Assembly (NCBI GenBank): GCA_020310875.1
Contig: CM035413.1
Location: forward strand, 160,502,306-160,566,305
Direction of reading: 5' to 3'
DNA: 64,000 nt
DNA from: Ceratopteris richardii
Taxonomy: Eukaryota; Streptophyta; Polypodiopsida; Polypodiales; Pteridaceae
Every line of letters starts with the position of its first letter. Within the stretch, counting starts at the first letter, position 1. Positions 1-10,299 of the stretch are shown here, piece by piece. A program made the position numbers and the translations under genes. The notes below the pieces were generated by a model. The model was given only the letters and a program-made list of their open reading frames with translations. It was not told the origin of the DNA and searched no databases.

Positions 1-1085
1 TGAATGGTTGTGCTTTGACATGGAGAAATTCGGACTTCAATACTCTGTGCTTTTTTACAAGGTCTCTGTCTGAATTGTTTTTCATAATAGAATTAATACT
101 CGTAGACAATAAGACGTCCTATGTAGTTATCATAATGTGAATATTGGAATCAAATGGTTAGTAGTAGAGGTCGACATCGTTATCGTTGCAACATAGTGCG
201 TGCCAAAGATCATTCATCCTATCTTATGTGCCTTCTCTCTTTGCTAATATTTGTTTAGTTTCACGGTCAAGACTGCTCTGAAGTGAGGCTGCGCTGCCCA
301 ATTCAACGTAATTTAGTTCCTCCATCATAAATCTAGTCTTAGCATAGTCTATTTTGATGTTCAATGAGGATGCGGGGAATGAAAAACATCAAGTGGCATT
401 TACGAAGTTCTGTTCATTTTTTTTTCTCTTAAGTTAGACTGGTTATTATGAAAGGATTTTTCCCGTTTCCACCAATAAGTATGCGCTCCTATACCAATGT
501 AAATGAGATTGAAGTTATGTTAAGTCCTACAATGTTCCTGCCAATAATCTTCCCAAGGTCTTATTAGGACTCGGCGAGGAAGGAATTAACACATCATGAA
601 GTTTTTTTTTTGAAGCAAGGGTAACTTAAATCCAATACCATCGAAGTAGGAAGTGTGCTCCGGCTCTTGGTGTATTTGAACCAAACCCACCCTTATCTGT
701 CATGATTTTTGAAGCGTTGGTTTATGTTCGCTTATCAATCTGTATACTGTATCGGTTATGCATTTACAGTTTGACTTTTCCTGCGAGAACGAACTAATGC
801 AAAGGATGATACTCGGAACTCATCAATACAGTTTGCGGTTTATGAACCTCTGAAAAATTTTGTCTATATGCATACAGAGGTGACATATCTAGTAAATGGG
901 AGCTTCTATAGAAGGCATATGTGTGACATCGTAATTCCTTCTTGCTAAATATATTTAAGACTTTGAAGTGATTCTAAATAACTTGATCATCAAACTCAAT
1001 GCAATATACTTGTCTGTACACGATTGGGAAACACGACTCTCTTTTTATCTAAAGCAATAACTATCATGTATGCATGCATCGTTAT

Positions 1086-1179
1086 ATACTGTTGTCGATT
1101 GTTGCTACTATAGCATCCATCAATGGGTTCTCATACTGTTGTCGATTGTTGCTACTATAGCATCCATCAATGGGTTCTC
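1086..1179 (+). repeat. 47-bp tandem duplication unique to LTR 1
   Basis: The 47-bp segment starting ATACTGTTGTCGATTG is present twice in direct succession. LTR 2 and LTR 4 carry it once, and LTR 3 has lost it in a deletion of about 126 bp. The direct reading shows that this spot of the LTR is prone to rearrangement. Confidence 0.95.
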
Positions 1180-1233
1180 TACGATATCTGCAGGTGGTTT
1201 GCTACTTCGTGTTGTAGGTAGGCTCATATGTGA

Positions 1234-1242
1234 TATATAAAG
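1234..1242 (+). promoter_or_regulatory. Candidate TATA box in LTR 1
   Basis: TATATAAAG lies 250 bp before the LTR end. The same box is at 12887-12895, 24411-24419 and 36066-36074 in the other LTRs. Plant LTR promoters normally carry a TATA box in this part of the LTR. The start site itself cannot be read from sequence, and the region is A/T-rich, so a chance match is possible. Confidence 0.35.
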
Positions 1243-1488
1243 TCCTAGTTTGGAGTTGGACAATTTAGATGCACTATGATAGAGTGACCGAATAGAACCC
1301 TCCTTGGAAAGAAGAACCTCCGCTACAAGGTCTCCTGCTGAACTATGGATATCATAACGACATAAGTGGAATCTGAATCGTTCGTTCTTCAACACTTTGA
1401 TATATCTATATGCTAAAAAGGAGTGATACGCATGGGTAACCATACTCATTCAATTTCTCCTTCCTTTCCATGAAATCGACGACATACC

Positions 1489-1506
1489 TGGTGAACCCGA
1501 CGTGAA
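1489..1506 (+). promoter_or_regulatory. Primer binding site, copy 1 (tRNA-Trp type)
   Basis: TGGTGAACCCGACGTGAA starts 4 nt after the LTR end. It is complementary over 18 nt to the 3' end of plant cytosolic tRNA-Trp as I remember it (ending CACGTCGGGTTCACCA). This would prime minus-strand DNA synthesis. The site is unchanged in copies 2 and 3. Confidence 0.8.
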
Positions 1507-1582
1507 AGGAGGAGAGTGTAGAGATCCTGATCCTAGTTTAAAGAGTGGTGCAGTTGAGTGAGCTCATTGTGCTTGACCATTT

Positions 1583-4004
1583 ATGGGCGACGCAACGATG
1601 GATGTTATAACCCAACTTTTGCGCTTTCAACAGGACGAGAAAAGACGAAGTGCCATTTAGGCATTTCATGAGCGAGTAGTCAGAAGAAGTGGATATTTCA
1701 GTGGTAAAAATGTTACTCGTTTTTGCAAGGAATATGAATTGGAGGCACGATACCTTGGTACGGGTCTAACACCATTAAGTGATCAAGAATTAATAGACAA
1801 TTTTGTATACGTTTCAGAATTACATTTGCGTGACCGACTAGTTGTGGATGCACCTCGACTAGTTATAGAAGGGCAAATAAGATGGTCACAATACAAGATG
1901 ATACTCATAAGGATGTTTGCACTGGATGACGAAGATAAAGTGACTAGATCCACATTTCTAAAGTGGATACATAAACCAAAAGATCAATCTATTCTAGATA
2001 TAAAAAGGGAGTTTGATCAGCAATTTGCAGACTTATCTGATTATGATAGGAGGGCTATAGATCAAGAAAAGGTATCCTTGTTTCTCCGGGCTATAGATTT
2101 GAAAGCCCGAGAAGAAATTTTTCCACAATTACAACAGATAGGAACTGAGTCTGGTCTTACCGAAGACTGGGGTAATGTAGATGAAGCTGTTAGAGGATAT
2201 GTAGAAAAGCAAAGAACTTTGTCTAAGTTCATGCAGAGCTGGCATGATGATATGCAAGAAGAACAAGCTCAGGCTGTTCAGCAACCTGTACAGAACCCTC
2301 AGGTAAACCTACCAACACCAAAGGATGTTGTGCCCACTAATACAATGGAAGATATGTTTAAAAAGTTTAGTGACCTTACGATTCAAAGCATGAAGCAGAT
2401 GATTGAATCTCAATCTTTACAAGCACCGGCACCTAAAAATCCAAAAGCTCCAGAAATTAAAAGATGTATTTGGTGTGACTCTTTGGAGCATAACAGATAC
2501 TCGTGTGAGAGCTTCAAAGAAGCATTAGCAAAGAATTTGGTATTAGTTAAGGAAAAGATGATATATGACTCTAAGACTGGAGAAAAAGTAAACATTAATT
2601 TTGGTCGGGGAGGAATGAGAATATTCTTCCCTGGCGCATGCGAAAATGTTGCTTCAACATCGCATACGTATGCATGTCAGGTAGTTGACGAAAATAATGA
2701 TTTAGAACCGTGGTCTAAAGTAATAAAGTCCTTAGACCGCGGGAAGATGCATCATGAAATTTTAAAAACAGCTAGTAATGAAATCCGAGGGGTAAGTGGA
2801 TGGGATGATCCTGTAGATACTCTCTCGGTTGTTACATACCTATGCTCTTCGGTAGAGCATGAAGCAGTAGTGGAAGAGAAACGAAGAAGAACCAATGAGG
2901 GTGAAGAGGAGAAAAGAAGAACTAGGCGTCAAGTAGAAGCTTCACATGAACAACCTCAAATACCAAACCAAAACCATCCAACACAAACAAACCAACCCAC
3001 TCAAATAGATCCTCCATCACAACCAACAATAATTCAACCAAATAAAATTCCGACTCAAGTCCAAATTCCTACTTCTGCTGAGATGCCAGTCTCTACCCAT
3101 GATAATATTCCTCCTCAAGATCAAGAAATGCAACCTGTGAAAAAAGGACAAGGAAGAGTGAGAAATCCCTCATATATGCTAAAATCGCACATAGAGCAAG
3201 CCACAAATCTTAAACAAGTTCTCGAGAAAAGAGTGCTCGATAGTGTAATCGAATTTACACTTGGTGAGTTACTGGGAATAGCAAAAAGAGAATTTCTAGA
3301 AGTAATAATTGACCTCTTAAGAAGGAAACGACAACCAATAGCTGACATGCAAGAGATTTGAAAGAATGGATGAAGAGACTCCTGTTCATACTGTGCAAGC
3401 GCAAGTACAAGATCTAAAAAATGTACTTGAACCAATTGAGACTAATGTTCAACCGTGCGTGCATGAGGAAATATCCTTGGAGAAGAATCCTTCCGACATA
3501 ACCCCTTCGAGTTATTACACTAAAGATCATTGGGCTCGAGCCACAACTGAGACGTTGGTAAGATTAGAGAAAATTAGCACTCCAGTTGTCGCTCTTATTG
3601 ATCATGGATCTGAAGTTAACTTGATGTCCAAAGATCTCTATATGAAGGGGAAATGGCCAATAGACATGCAGCCTGGTTGGAGAATTAAGGCTGCGAACTC
3701 GATGCCAGGTGAATTGTTTGGTGCATGCCCGCAGGTTCTAGTTACAATTGGAGATGTCAGTGATTATCAAAATTTTTTCGTACAAGATCATTCTAGTTAC
3801 TCATTGATTCTAGGGCAGCCATATATTACTGCCTTAAGAATGGAAACAAGAGTCTTAGAAGATGGATCGGCTTATGCGCGAATCCGTAGTAAGGATGGGA
3901 AAAAGGCAGTTCAATTCATGACGGTATGTGTAGATCATATCAAGAATAGAACTTCTCTTCGGACAAGACCTATTCCTGAAGAATACGAGGATCAAAGTTT
4001 TTAA
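1583..4004 (+). pseudogene. gag: gag-protease of element A, copy 1 (broken)
   Basis: By comparison with copy 3 this is an 807-codon gag-protease frame starting at the ATG 77 nt after the primer site. It is broken twice: TAG at 1658-1660 where copy 3 has CAG (codon 26), and one extra T near 3357 that creates TGA at 3359-3361. The stretches between stay open. It contains the same zinc knuckle and protease motifs as copy 3. Unlike the other two copies it has Leu rather than Phe just after the knuckle region. Without suppression and frameshifting it cannot make full-length Gag. Relics like this can still move if copy 3 supplies proteins. Confidence 0.88.
3997..4004 (+). promoter_or_regulatory. 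Probable -1 frameshift site at the gag-pro/pol junction, copy 1
   Basis: Gag-pro ends AGT TTT TAA and pol lies in the -1 frame. The pol frame has a TGA about 24 nt upstream, so the shift has to happen in this short window. The run of five T (3998-4002) lets a TTT-decoding tRNA re-pair one base back when the TAA sits in the A site. The same sequence is at 15648-15655 and 27173-27180. The site is inferred; no downstream pseudoknot was tested. Confidence 0.5.
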
Positions 4005-7000
4005 AGGAAGCTTTCATAAGTCGGGACTATGAAAGCTTGAAAGGTGAAAAGATCCCGAATGTAAATATGTTTATATCAAGTTTTATAGCACTTTCTTCGA
4101 CAAATTCATTTCAGTTTCGTGTTTTTTCTGAGTTAAAAAAGTGGGAAAAAGAATACATAGCGGATCTTCAAAGAAACTTTCATGGATGTAGAGTGCTTAA
4201 CTTCGACGAGGAAATCTCTGGAGTCTTTGATGAGATATCCTTTGCAGACACATTGTTTGATCTGCAAGAGTTAATTCAAGGAAAAAGGAGTGATTATGTG
4301 ATTCAAACGCACTCTATTTCCATGTATAAGGAAATAGCAAAGTTTGAGCAAGATGAAATAGGTAAAGAAGTCTTCGTTGAAACAAAATACAAAACAATTG
4401 ATAAAAAGATAAAGCCAGTCGCAGTTCCACTTCCTGAAGATAGTAATAAACTTATGGATGATGTAAAATCTCAGCCACCTCTCAGAGATAAGAGAAAAAT
4501 AGGCCATAAATTCACTAAAGAAACGCTCGAGCAAATTCAATTGGGGAAAGATGGTTTCCTCAGCGAAAAAGAGAAGAATGTATTCTCTCGGATGTTATTT
4601 AAGCATGGAAAAGCTTTTTCTTTCAATACCCAAGAAATTGGATGTGTAGATCCATCTGTGGTGACACCTATGATAATTTTCACAATTCCACATGTACCTT
4701 GGAATCTCAGACCGATTCCAGTACCAAAAGCTCATATTTCAAAGCTAATTGATCTGTTGAATGACAAAATTAGAATGGGGATTCTTGAGCCATCAAGTGC
4801 TCCTTATTCTAACCGTTGGTTTACTGTACCAAAAAAGAATGGGTCATTAAGATTTATCCAAGATCTACAGCCAGTGAATAAAGTGACAATTAGAAATATG
4901 GGAACTGGGCCTATTGTAGACGAATATGCAGAAGCTTTTGCAGGAAGATCTATTTATTCAATGGGAGATTTGCACTCTGGATATGATCAATTCCAGCTAG
5001 CTCTCGAAAGCCGTGATTTGATGACTATGAGGACGCCACTTGGGCTTGTGCGCATGTGCACTTTGCCGCAAGGTGCCACGAACTCAGTGGCACATATGAT
5101 GAATCGTATGCATAAAGTTCTTAGGGATTTTATTCCACATCTGACTATGCCATTCATTGATGATGTTCCTATTAAAGGCTGTGAAGAAAGAGATAGAGAC
5201 GAGACTCTTGATGAGGATGGATGTAGGAATTTTGTTAAAAAGCACATAACTGATTGTGAATCCATTCTTAGTCGGCTGGAAGAGGTTCATTTGACATTGT
5301 CTGCTGAAAAATCAGTATTTGGAGTGCAAGAGGTTTTAATTGTAGGAAGTTTATGTGGACCTAAAGGAAGGAAGCCATGTCCAAAGAAAGTAGATGCCAT
5401 CCAACACATGAAAGAGGTCTGCTCCTCGATCACTGAAGTGAGGAGATTTCTTGGGGCATGTGTTTTCTATGTTGTATGGATTCCCCATTTTGCCCATATT
5501 GCTGACCCACTTTATCAATTGCTTAGGAAAGGGCAAAGATTTCAATGGAAAGATATCCATACTCAAGCTGTGAGAAAATTAAAAAAAGCACTTGCAGAAG
5601 CTCCATTGCTTAGAAAGGCTGATTATACTGATAATAAAGAAATTTATATCACCATAGATACAAGTCCGACAGGTATAGGTTGGGCGATTGGCCAAGAGGA
5701 TGATGAAGGAAAAAGATATGCAATTCGTTTCGGAGCTAAAGTTCTAAATGTTCGCCAGAGAGGTTACCCTCAAATTAAGCGAGAGCTTTGGGGAATAGTG
5801 ACTGCGCTAAAAAATGATAAAGAATATCTGATTGGGGCAAATGTGGTAGTAGAAACAGATTGTTTACCATTGTTGGGAATGATCGTGAATTGTTCCACTG
5901 CAGATATTGCCATGTTAAGATGGATAGCATATATTAAGTCGCTAAACCCTGAGTTTGTTCATATAGCTGGAAGGAATAATGTGGTGGCTGACATGCTATC
6001 ACGAGCTATATATGAAAATGAAGACTCGATGACTTCTAATGATGAAGAGATAGGCCTGGACTTTTATGCTTCACATGTACATAATCTAAGCCTAAATGAA
6101 GCATCTACTGGACTAAATAGAAAAGAGCCTAAGCGTCAAAATGAAAGGCTTGGAATTTGTACTGAGTCTTCAAAGGAAGTTCAAAATAGCTTAGGAAGAG
6201 GGAAAGATGACAGATGGATAAAAGAAGAACCTTACAAGATCCAAATAGGAATAACAGAAAGATTCAATGAAGACGAATATGAAAATGAGTGGAAGGAAAT
6301 CGGGAGATATTTAAGTATGAAGTGTCCTGATCTTAGTTGGAGCAAAGAAAAATTTCGTACCATTCGAAGAAAGTCAAGCAATTATTTCTTGAAAGATGGA
6401 TTACTCTGGAAGCGAAGGATTGGAATGGGAAAGATGCCCCAGCGAGTTGTAGGTTGTGAAGAATTGAGAGGAAGGATTATGCGCGAAATGCATAGCTCAC
6501 TATGGGCCGGTCATAAAGGCTTTCAAGGAACTTATGAAAAGATAAGGGAAAGATACTGGTGGCCTGGGATGTATGTGGATACCCAAAACTACGTAGCCAC
6601 TTGTAAACCTTGCCAGATGTACTCCAACGTTAGACACAGAGATGAATTACATCCAACATATCCTCTTAATATTCACTATAAGTGGGTTGTTGATTTAGTT
6701 ACAATGCCATTAGGGGTGCATCAGATGAGGTATATTGTATTAGCAAGGGAAGACCTAACAAATCATGTTGAAGGAAGAGCTCTAAGGACGAAAACTACAA
6801 GCAATGTATGCAAGTTTCTACTAGAAGACGTGTTTAATAGATTTGGTTATGTGGAGAAAATAGTTGCCGATAAAGGTGAGCTTGATGCTCAGGAAGCTAA
6901 AGACTTCTTTAAAAAATATGGAATTCGATTATCACTCACCACTGCTTACAATCCTGAAGCTAATGGAAAAATTGAGCGTGGTCATCCACCAATTATTAAA

Positions 7001-7651
7001 GCTTTGGCTAAGGCTTGTGAGGGGAAAATAAAGAATTGGCGAAATTACCTTCCATTTGCCCTTTGGGCAGATAGGATGACATACACTAGAACTACTGGAT
7101 ATATGCCAGCAGAATTAATGTATTGTCAAAAACCTATTTTGCCGACGGAGTCACATGCTTTAGCGTGGACTTCCTTGCCTTGGGAAGATGAGGTGTCAAG
7201 AGAAGATCTTCTAGCAGTGCGGATTCTTCAACTAGAAAGAGGAAAAAATCTGGTAGAAGAAGCTGCATTTAAGCTTAGAGCTTCTAGAGAGAAAAATAAA
7301 ATTGCATTTGACAAGTCCCACAGGTTAAGGCCAAAAAGGTTGAAGGAAGGAGACTGGGTACTTGTTTATGATAGCTCATTGAATACTCAATATGAGGCTC
7401 GAAGAAAACTGGTTAAGAGATGGTTTGGTCCCTATGTGGTATGTAAAGTTTTTGATAATGGAACATACTCACTTAGAGAATTAGATGGGACCAAGTTAAA
7501 GGATTTAATTGCTGGAAAAAGAGTTAAGCTCTTTAAAAGAAGAGAGAATGAGAATTATGAGACGGTAATAAATGAAGACGAAGAAGAGGAAAGTGAAGAG
7601 GAAGGAAGTGAAAATGATAAAGATGAGGATATCAATAAGGAAAATGATTAA
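4001..7651 (+). CDS. pol: pol (RT-RNase H-integrase) of element A, copy 1
   Basis: This frame is open from the -1 shift point at the gag-pro stop to TAA at 7651. The first ATG is at 4067. It encodes reverse transcriptase, RNase H and integrase (see copy 3 for residue positions) and shows no nonsense or indel. It differs from copies 2 and 3 by Leu in place of Ser upstream of the integrase zinc finger (GAATTGAGA against GAATCGAGA). Because its own gag-pro is broken, expression would need a frameshift from a truncated upstream product or internal initiation. Confidence 0.88.
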   Translation, partial: LKEAFISRDYESLKGEKIPNVNMFISSFIALSSTNSFQFRVFSELKKWEKEYIADLQRNFHGCRVLNFDEEISGVFDEISFADTLFDLQELIQGKRSDYVIQTHSISMYKEIAKFEQDEIGKEVFVETKYKTIDKKIKPVAVPLPEDSNKLMDDVKSQPPLRDKRKIGHKFTKETLEQIQLGKDGFLSEKEKNVFSRMLFKHGKAFSFNTQEIGCVDPSVVTPMIIFTIPHVPWNLRPIPVPKAHISKLIDLLNDKIRMGILEPSSAPYSNRWFTVPKKNGSLRFIQDLQPVNKVTIRNMGTGPIVDEYAEAFAGRSIYSMGDLHSGYDQFQLALESRDLMTMRTPLGLVRMCTLPQGATNSVAHMMNRMHKVLRDFIPHLTMPFIDDVPIKGCEERDRDETLDEDGCRNFVKKHITDCESILSRLEEVHLTLSAEKSVFGVQEVLIVGSLCGPKGRKPCPKKVDAIQHMKEVCSSITEVRRFLGACVFYVVWIPHFAHIADPLYQLLRKGQRFQWKDIHTQAVRKLKKALAEAPLLRKADYTDNKEIYITIDTSPTGIGWAIGQEDDEGKRYAIRFGAKVLNVRQRGYPQIKRELWGIVTALKNDKEYLIGANVVVETDCLPLLGMIVNCSTADIAMLRWIAYIKSLNPEFVHIAGRNNVVADMLSRAIYENEDSMTSNDEEIGLDFYASHVHNLSLNEASTGLNRKEPKRQNERLGICTESSKEVQNSLGRGKDDRWIKEEPYKIQIGITERFNEDEYENEWKEIGRYLSMKCPDLSWSKEKFRTIRRKSSNYFLKDGLLWKRRIGMGKMPQRVVGCEELRGRIMREMHSSLWAGHKGFQGTYEKIRERYWWPGMYVDTQNYVATCKPCQMYSNVRHRDELHPTYPLNIHYKWVVDLVTMPLGVHQMRYIVLAREDLTNHVEGRALRTKTTSNVCKFLLEDVFNRFGYVEKIVADKGELDAQEAKDFFKKYGIRLSLTTAYNPEANGKIERGHPPIIKALAKACEGKIKNWRNYLPFALWADRMTYTRTTGYMPAELMYCQKPILPTESHALAWTSLPWEDEVSREDLLAVRILQLERGKNLVEEAAFKLRASREKNKIAFDKSHRLRPKRLKEGDWVLVYDSSLNTQYEARRKLVKRWFGPYVVCKVFDNGTYSLRELDGTKLKDLIAGKRVKLFKRRENENYETVINEDEEEESEEEGSENDKDEDINKEND

Positions 7652-7664
7652 AATAAATTATATC

Positions 7665-7853
7665 GTAAGATGATGTATATATATATATAAAAACATATAT
7701 ATATATATGTATGTATATAATAAAACCATGTAGACAAATAACAAGATATGAATCCGTCTAGATGTTATAAATAAGTAAAGCAACAAATAAATTAAATGTA
7801 TGTGTTTTACTTATTCATAAACTTCTATTAATACTAATTTTTGTTTCTTACAG
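7665..7853 (+). other. Predicted intron between pol and ORF3, copy 1
   Basis: A good donor (C|GTAAGA), a consensus branch site TACTAAT at 7832-7838 and a pyrimidine tract ending TTACAG|GG fit a 189-nt spliceosomal intron. It contains a TA/TG microsatellite (7675-7720). It sits just after the pol stop and before ORF3, so a spliced subgenomic RNA could bring ORF3 close to an upstream exon. The acceptor could also pair with a donor near the leader. It is conserved at 19316-19502 and 30841-31029. Confidence 0.5.
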
Positions 7854-7939
7854 GGTACTGACGGAGATTTGTGATCAGACTATTAATAGGAAGTTTTTTT
7901 TAGGTTTGATTGGACTGTTTGACTATCTTAGGATCTGGA

Positions 7940-8347
7940 ATGGACAGTGAAGATTCCAATGATACATCCATTCCTGAGGGTAGCATTCCTGAAAGATTTA
8001 GAGAGACGTCAAGGAGTGTGCCTGAAGGGAGAACCTTAGATAGTTCTTTCATATCAACTTACTTGCTCCCTACATCTGAAAATGAAGAAAGAATTCCTAT
8101 AGAAGAGTTTGTTAAAGATCGTATCACTAGGGAGACCTTGATTTCATCATCAAATGAAAGAAGTATACTCAGGTATCGAAGGGCACGAACATATGGAGAA
8201 GATGATACTTCAGATGACCGTGAGTCATATATGGAAGTAGACCCAACAGCACTTCTTGTATATAGTCGTGACTTAGCAGAATATGCAGAACTCTTACAAC
8301 AGCTTGCCTTGTTCCGTAGGGAACGTGAAGGGGGTGAGACGTCTTAA
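7940..8347 (+). CDS. ORF3 of element A, copy 1 (unknown acidic protein)
   Basis: This is a 135-codon frame starting MDSEDSNDTSIPEG and ending in TAA at 8347. The protein is hydrophilic and rich in Ser, Glu, Asp and Arg. It has a likely helical C-terminal part (about residues 108-128, with a Leu-rich run) and no membrane span or known motif. I do not recognise the family. It lies after integrase, where some plant gypsy elements carry extra or envelope-like ORFs, but the missing transmembrane segment argues against an envelope. The frame is open in all three copies although gag and pol are broken in two. The copies are so young that this is only weak evidence of selection. Confidence 0.55.
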   Translation: MDSEDSNDTSIPEGSIPERFRETSRSVPEGRTLDSSFISTYLLPTSENEERIPIEEFVKDRITRETLISSSNERSILRYRRARTYGEDDTSDDRESYMEVDPTALLVYSRDLAEYAELLQQLALFRREREGGETS

Positions 8348-9859
8348 AGATAAATTAAAATGTTGTATTAAAGATATGTGTAAATAATGTTTATTTTGAA
8401 TCAAGTTAGGTTTTTTTTTATTATGAAGAATAAAGTCAGGGAAGATCCTCGGAGATCGGCAAGAAAATAAATATCAATGTATATAAATAAAGCCAGGTAA
8501 TATTTTCCTTTTTGAATAATTGTTTTTATATAGATTCGTGTGAAATAAGCCTCTAATTTATGCAGGATGACCAAGTTCAAGTTTTTTTTCTAAAGAAAGA
8601 ATGATTAAAGGCGACAAGCTCGAGCGGCTTCTGATTTTATACTGGTGAGATGTTATTGTTTCAGTTTCTTTTCCTCTTATGTATATATGTGTATGTATGT
8701 ATATATATATCCGTATGAAAAGACTACATGGGTTGGACATATGATATGTAAATAAATGCATAATTAAGGAAAATTAAGTAGAACAAAAATCTCGTGCCAC
8801 TAATTAGATTACATGTAATGTATAAGGACCAGGATTATATGAGTAAGGTTAGAAGATGGACTAGAACTTTCGAGAGCAAGACCTAGGAAGGTGAAGGGAA
8901 GACCTAGACTAAGTATCTGTATATAGTAGTGTTTACAAACACTTGATGAGTGAGACACTTCGACTTCTACTCTTGATCTCTCATCTGACCTAATCTTCAG
9001 ACAGATTATATCTTGAGAAAAGAATTCTTATACCAGCCAACTATCTATATGTATGTGTATGTGTTGTTGGGTGCTGCGATGAGCTAGTAGGCGGGTGGAA
9101 CTACCTTGGTCGGGTGATCAGGGCCACGAGCTGACGCTAGTTGTGTCGTACGGCCTAACCTACATGTTGTTACGCGCTCATACGGGTTGATAGGCGGGTG
9201 GAGTCACTCTGACCGGGTGGTCAGAGCCACGAGCTGACGTTGATTTCGTATGAGGCTGACATTGTGAATCGTGCGCTATGTCGGGTCAGTAGATGGGTGG
9301 GCTAAACCTGGCCGGGTGGTCAGGTCCACGAGTCGCATCCGATTTCGACATAGGCCGAAAAGTGTGGAAAAATAAATAAATAAAAATAAAAGCAAAGATA
9401 TAAAGATTGAGCTGGGATAAAGAATTAAAATAAAGAAAAACAGAATAAAAATATGAGAAAAATAAGAAAAGGGTCTGAAGGGGCTTCAGATGATAGAAGA
9501 TCAATAGGGAAGCCAGAAGCGAGTTTCATAAATCGAGTTAGTGAAGACTGGTATATGCAAATGCTTCGGATAGGCTACTAGATCTGACCGGGTCGAGTTA
9601 ATGAAAGAGCTAAGAAGTTTTCGATTTACTCATATGATTTCTAGTCTAAGTGCATTAGTGTAATCTGATATGTTGTATGAGGTGTTTTTGTCTACCTCTC
9701 TTCTCTTAATGTATGCCAAGTTTAATGTGTTTTCAGATTTCACGCATCAAGTTAAAATTTTCTTTAAGTCCTGTTTATATGTTATGACTACTTGATACTC
9801 GTTCGTGTTTGTTGGTATGTATGCAGGTTAATTGGCACATCCGGAGGATGCACAGGTTC
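8348..9859 (+). other. Long 3' non-coding part of internal region, copy 1
   Basis: About 1.5 kb between ORF3 and the polypurine tract has no sense ORF of note. It holds an acceptor-like site (ATTTATGCAG at about 8565), TA/TG microsatellites near 8690-8712, the three-hairpin region at 9070-9355, and an A-rich tract at 9365-9470. Another acceptor-like site (TATGTATGCAG) is near 9826. Equivalent stretches are 19997-21508 and 31524-33036. Confidence 0.7.
9070..9355 (+). ncRNA. Triple hairpin repeat (structured RNA candidate), copy 1
   Basis: Three diverged tandem modules of about 80 nt each have the core GGCGGGTGG...hairpin...CCACGAG. Their inner hairpins all have 8-bp stems around a GGGT loop: 9104-9111 with 9116-9123, 9207-9214 with 9219-9226, and 9306-9313 with 9318-9325. 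The stem sequences differ, yet pairing is kept by G-U and compensatory changes on the + strand. Modules 2 and 3 also have 8-bp outer stems (CTCATACG with CGTATGAG; CTATGTCG with CGACATAG). The region is clearly more G/C-rich than its surroundings. A role in RNA export, packaging or stability is inference. Confidence 0.6.
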
Positions 9860-9871
9860 GGAGGGGGTGGA
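9860..9871 (+). promoter_or_regulatory. Polypurine tract, copy 1
   Basis: GGAGGGGGTGGA directly abuts the LTR start TGTCGTC. It is expected to prime plus-strand DNA synthesis. The single T inside the tract is present in all three copies. Confidence 0.75.
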
Positions 9872-10299
9872 TGTCGTCATGATTAGGATTCAAGCCTTGG
9901 ACATCAAATTACAGAGACCAAACAAAGCCCTAATAAAAATGATTTTATGAGCGTGATGTACGATATGGACATTATCAACACATCTAATACCGGTGAAATC
10001 TATCCCTTTATGTGGATCTGATTGCACATAAGCGCTCGATATGTTTTCTTTCTATTTATTGTTATTGAACAGTATGACTCCGGTTGTTTGAATGCTTTGA
10101 AATAGAGAGTATCAATGTAATAAAAGTAGTGAAATATGAGTGCATGTAATTTAAGTGTGACTTATGTGCGCGTAGATGAACTTGTATATGTAAAGATTTA
10201 TATATATGCATAAATGTGCTTTAAGTGGAGCATACAGGACAGGATGATCCTATAAAGAAAGGAAAATTATATGGTCAAAATTCATGTGCATGCGTTCTA

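Larger units (their letters stand above)
1..1484 (+). mobile_element. LTR 1 of element A (3' part only)
   Basis: This is the right-hand part of the first LTR, cut by the window edge. It ends in GACGACA at 1484, followed by a 4-nt spacer and the primer site. It differs from the other LTRs by a tandem duplication of 47 bp (1086-1132 repeated as 1133-1179). No sense-strand gene is supported here. A reverse-strand open frame of about 106 codons recurs in each LTR, but it resembles nothing I know. Confidence 0.88.

Noticed and set aside
1120..1449. Reverse-strand open frame of about 106 codons, repeated in every LTR
   Set aside because: It recurs only because the LTRs are copies. Its composition and lack of any known domain give no support for a gene, and LTR 1 and LTR 3 versions are altered at the end by the duplication and deletion.
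7940..8347. Envelope-like protein as the identity of ORF3
   Set aside because: The protein has no signal peptide, transmembrane segment or cleavage site, so only its position would support this.
9070..9355. Hammerhead ribozyme or tRNA-like structure in the hairpin region
   Set aside because: The hammerhead core (CUGANGA with GAAA) is absent and there is no cloverleaf or A/B box arrangement.
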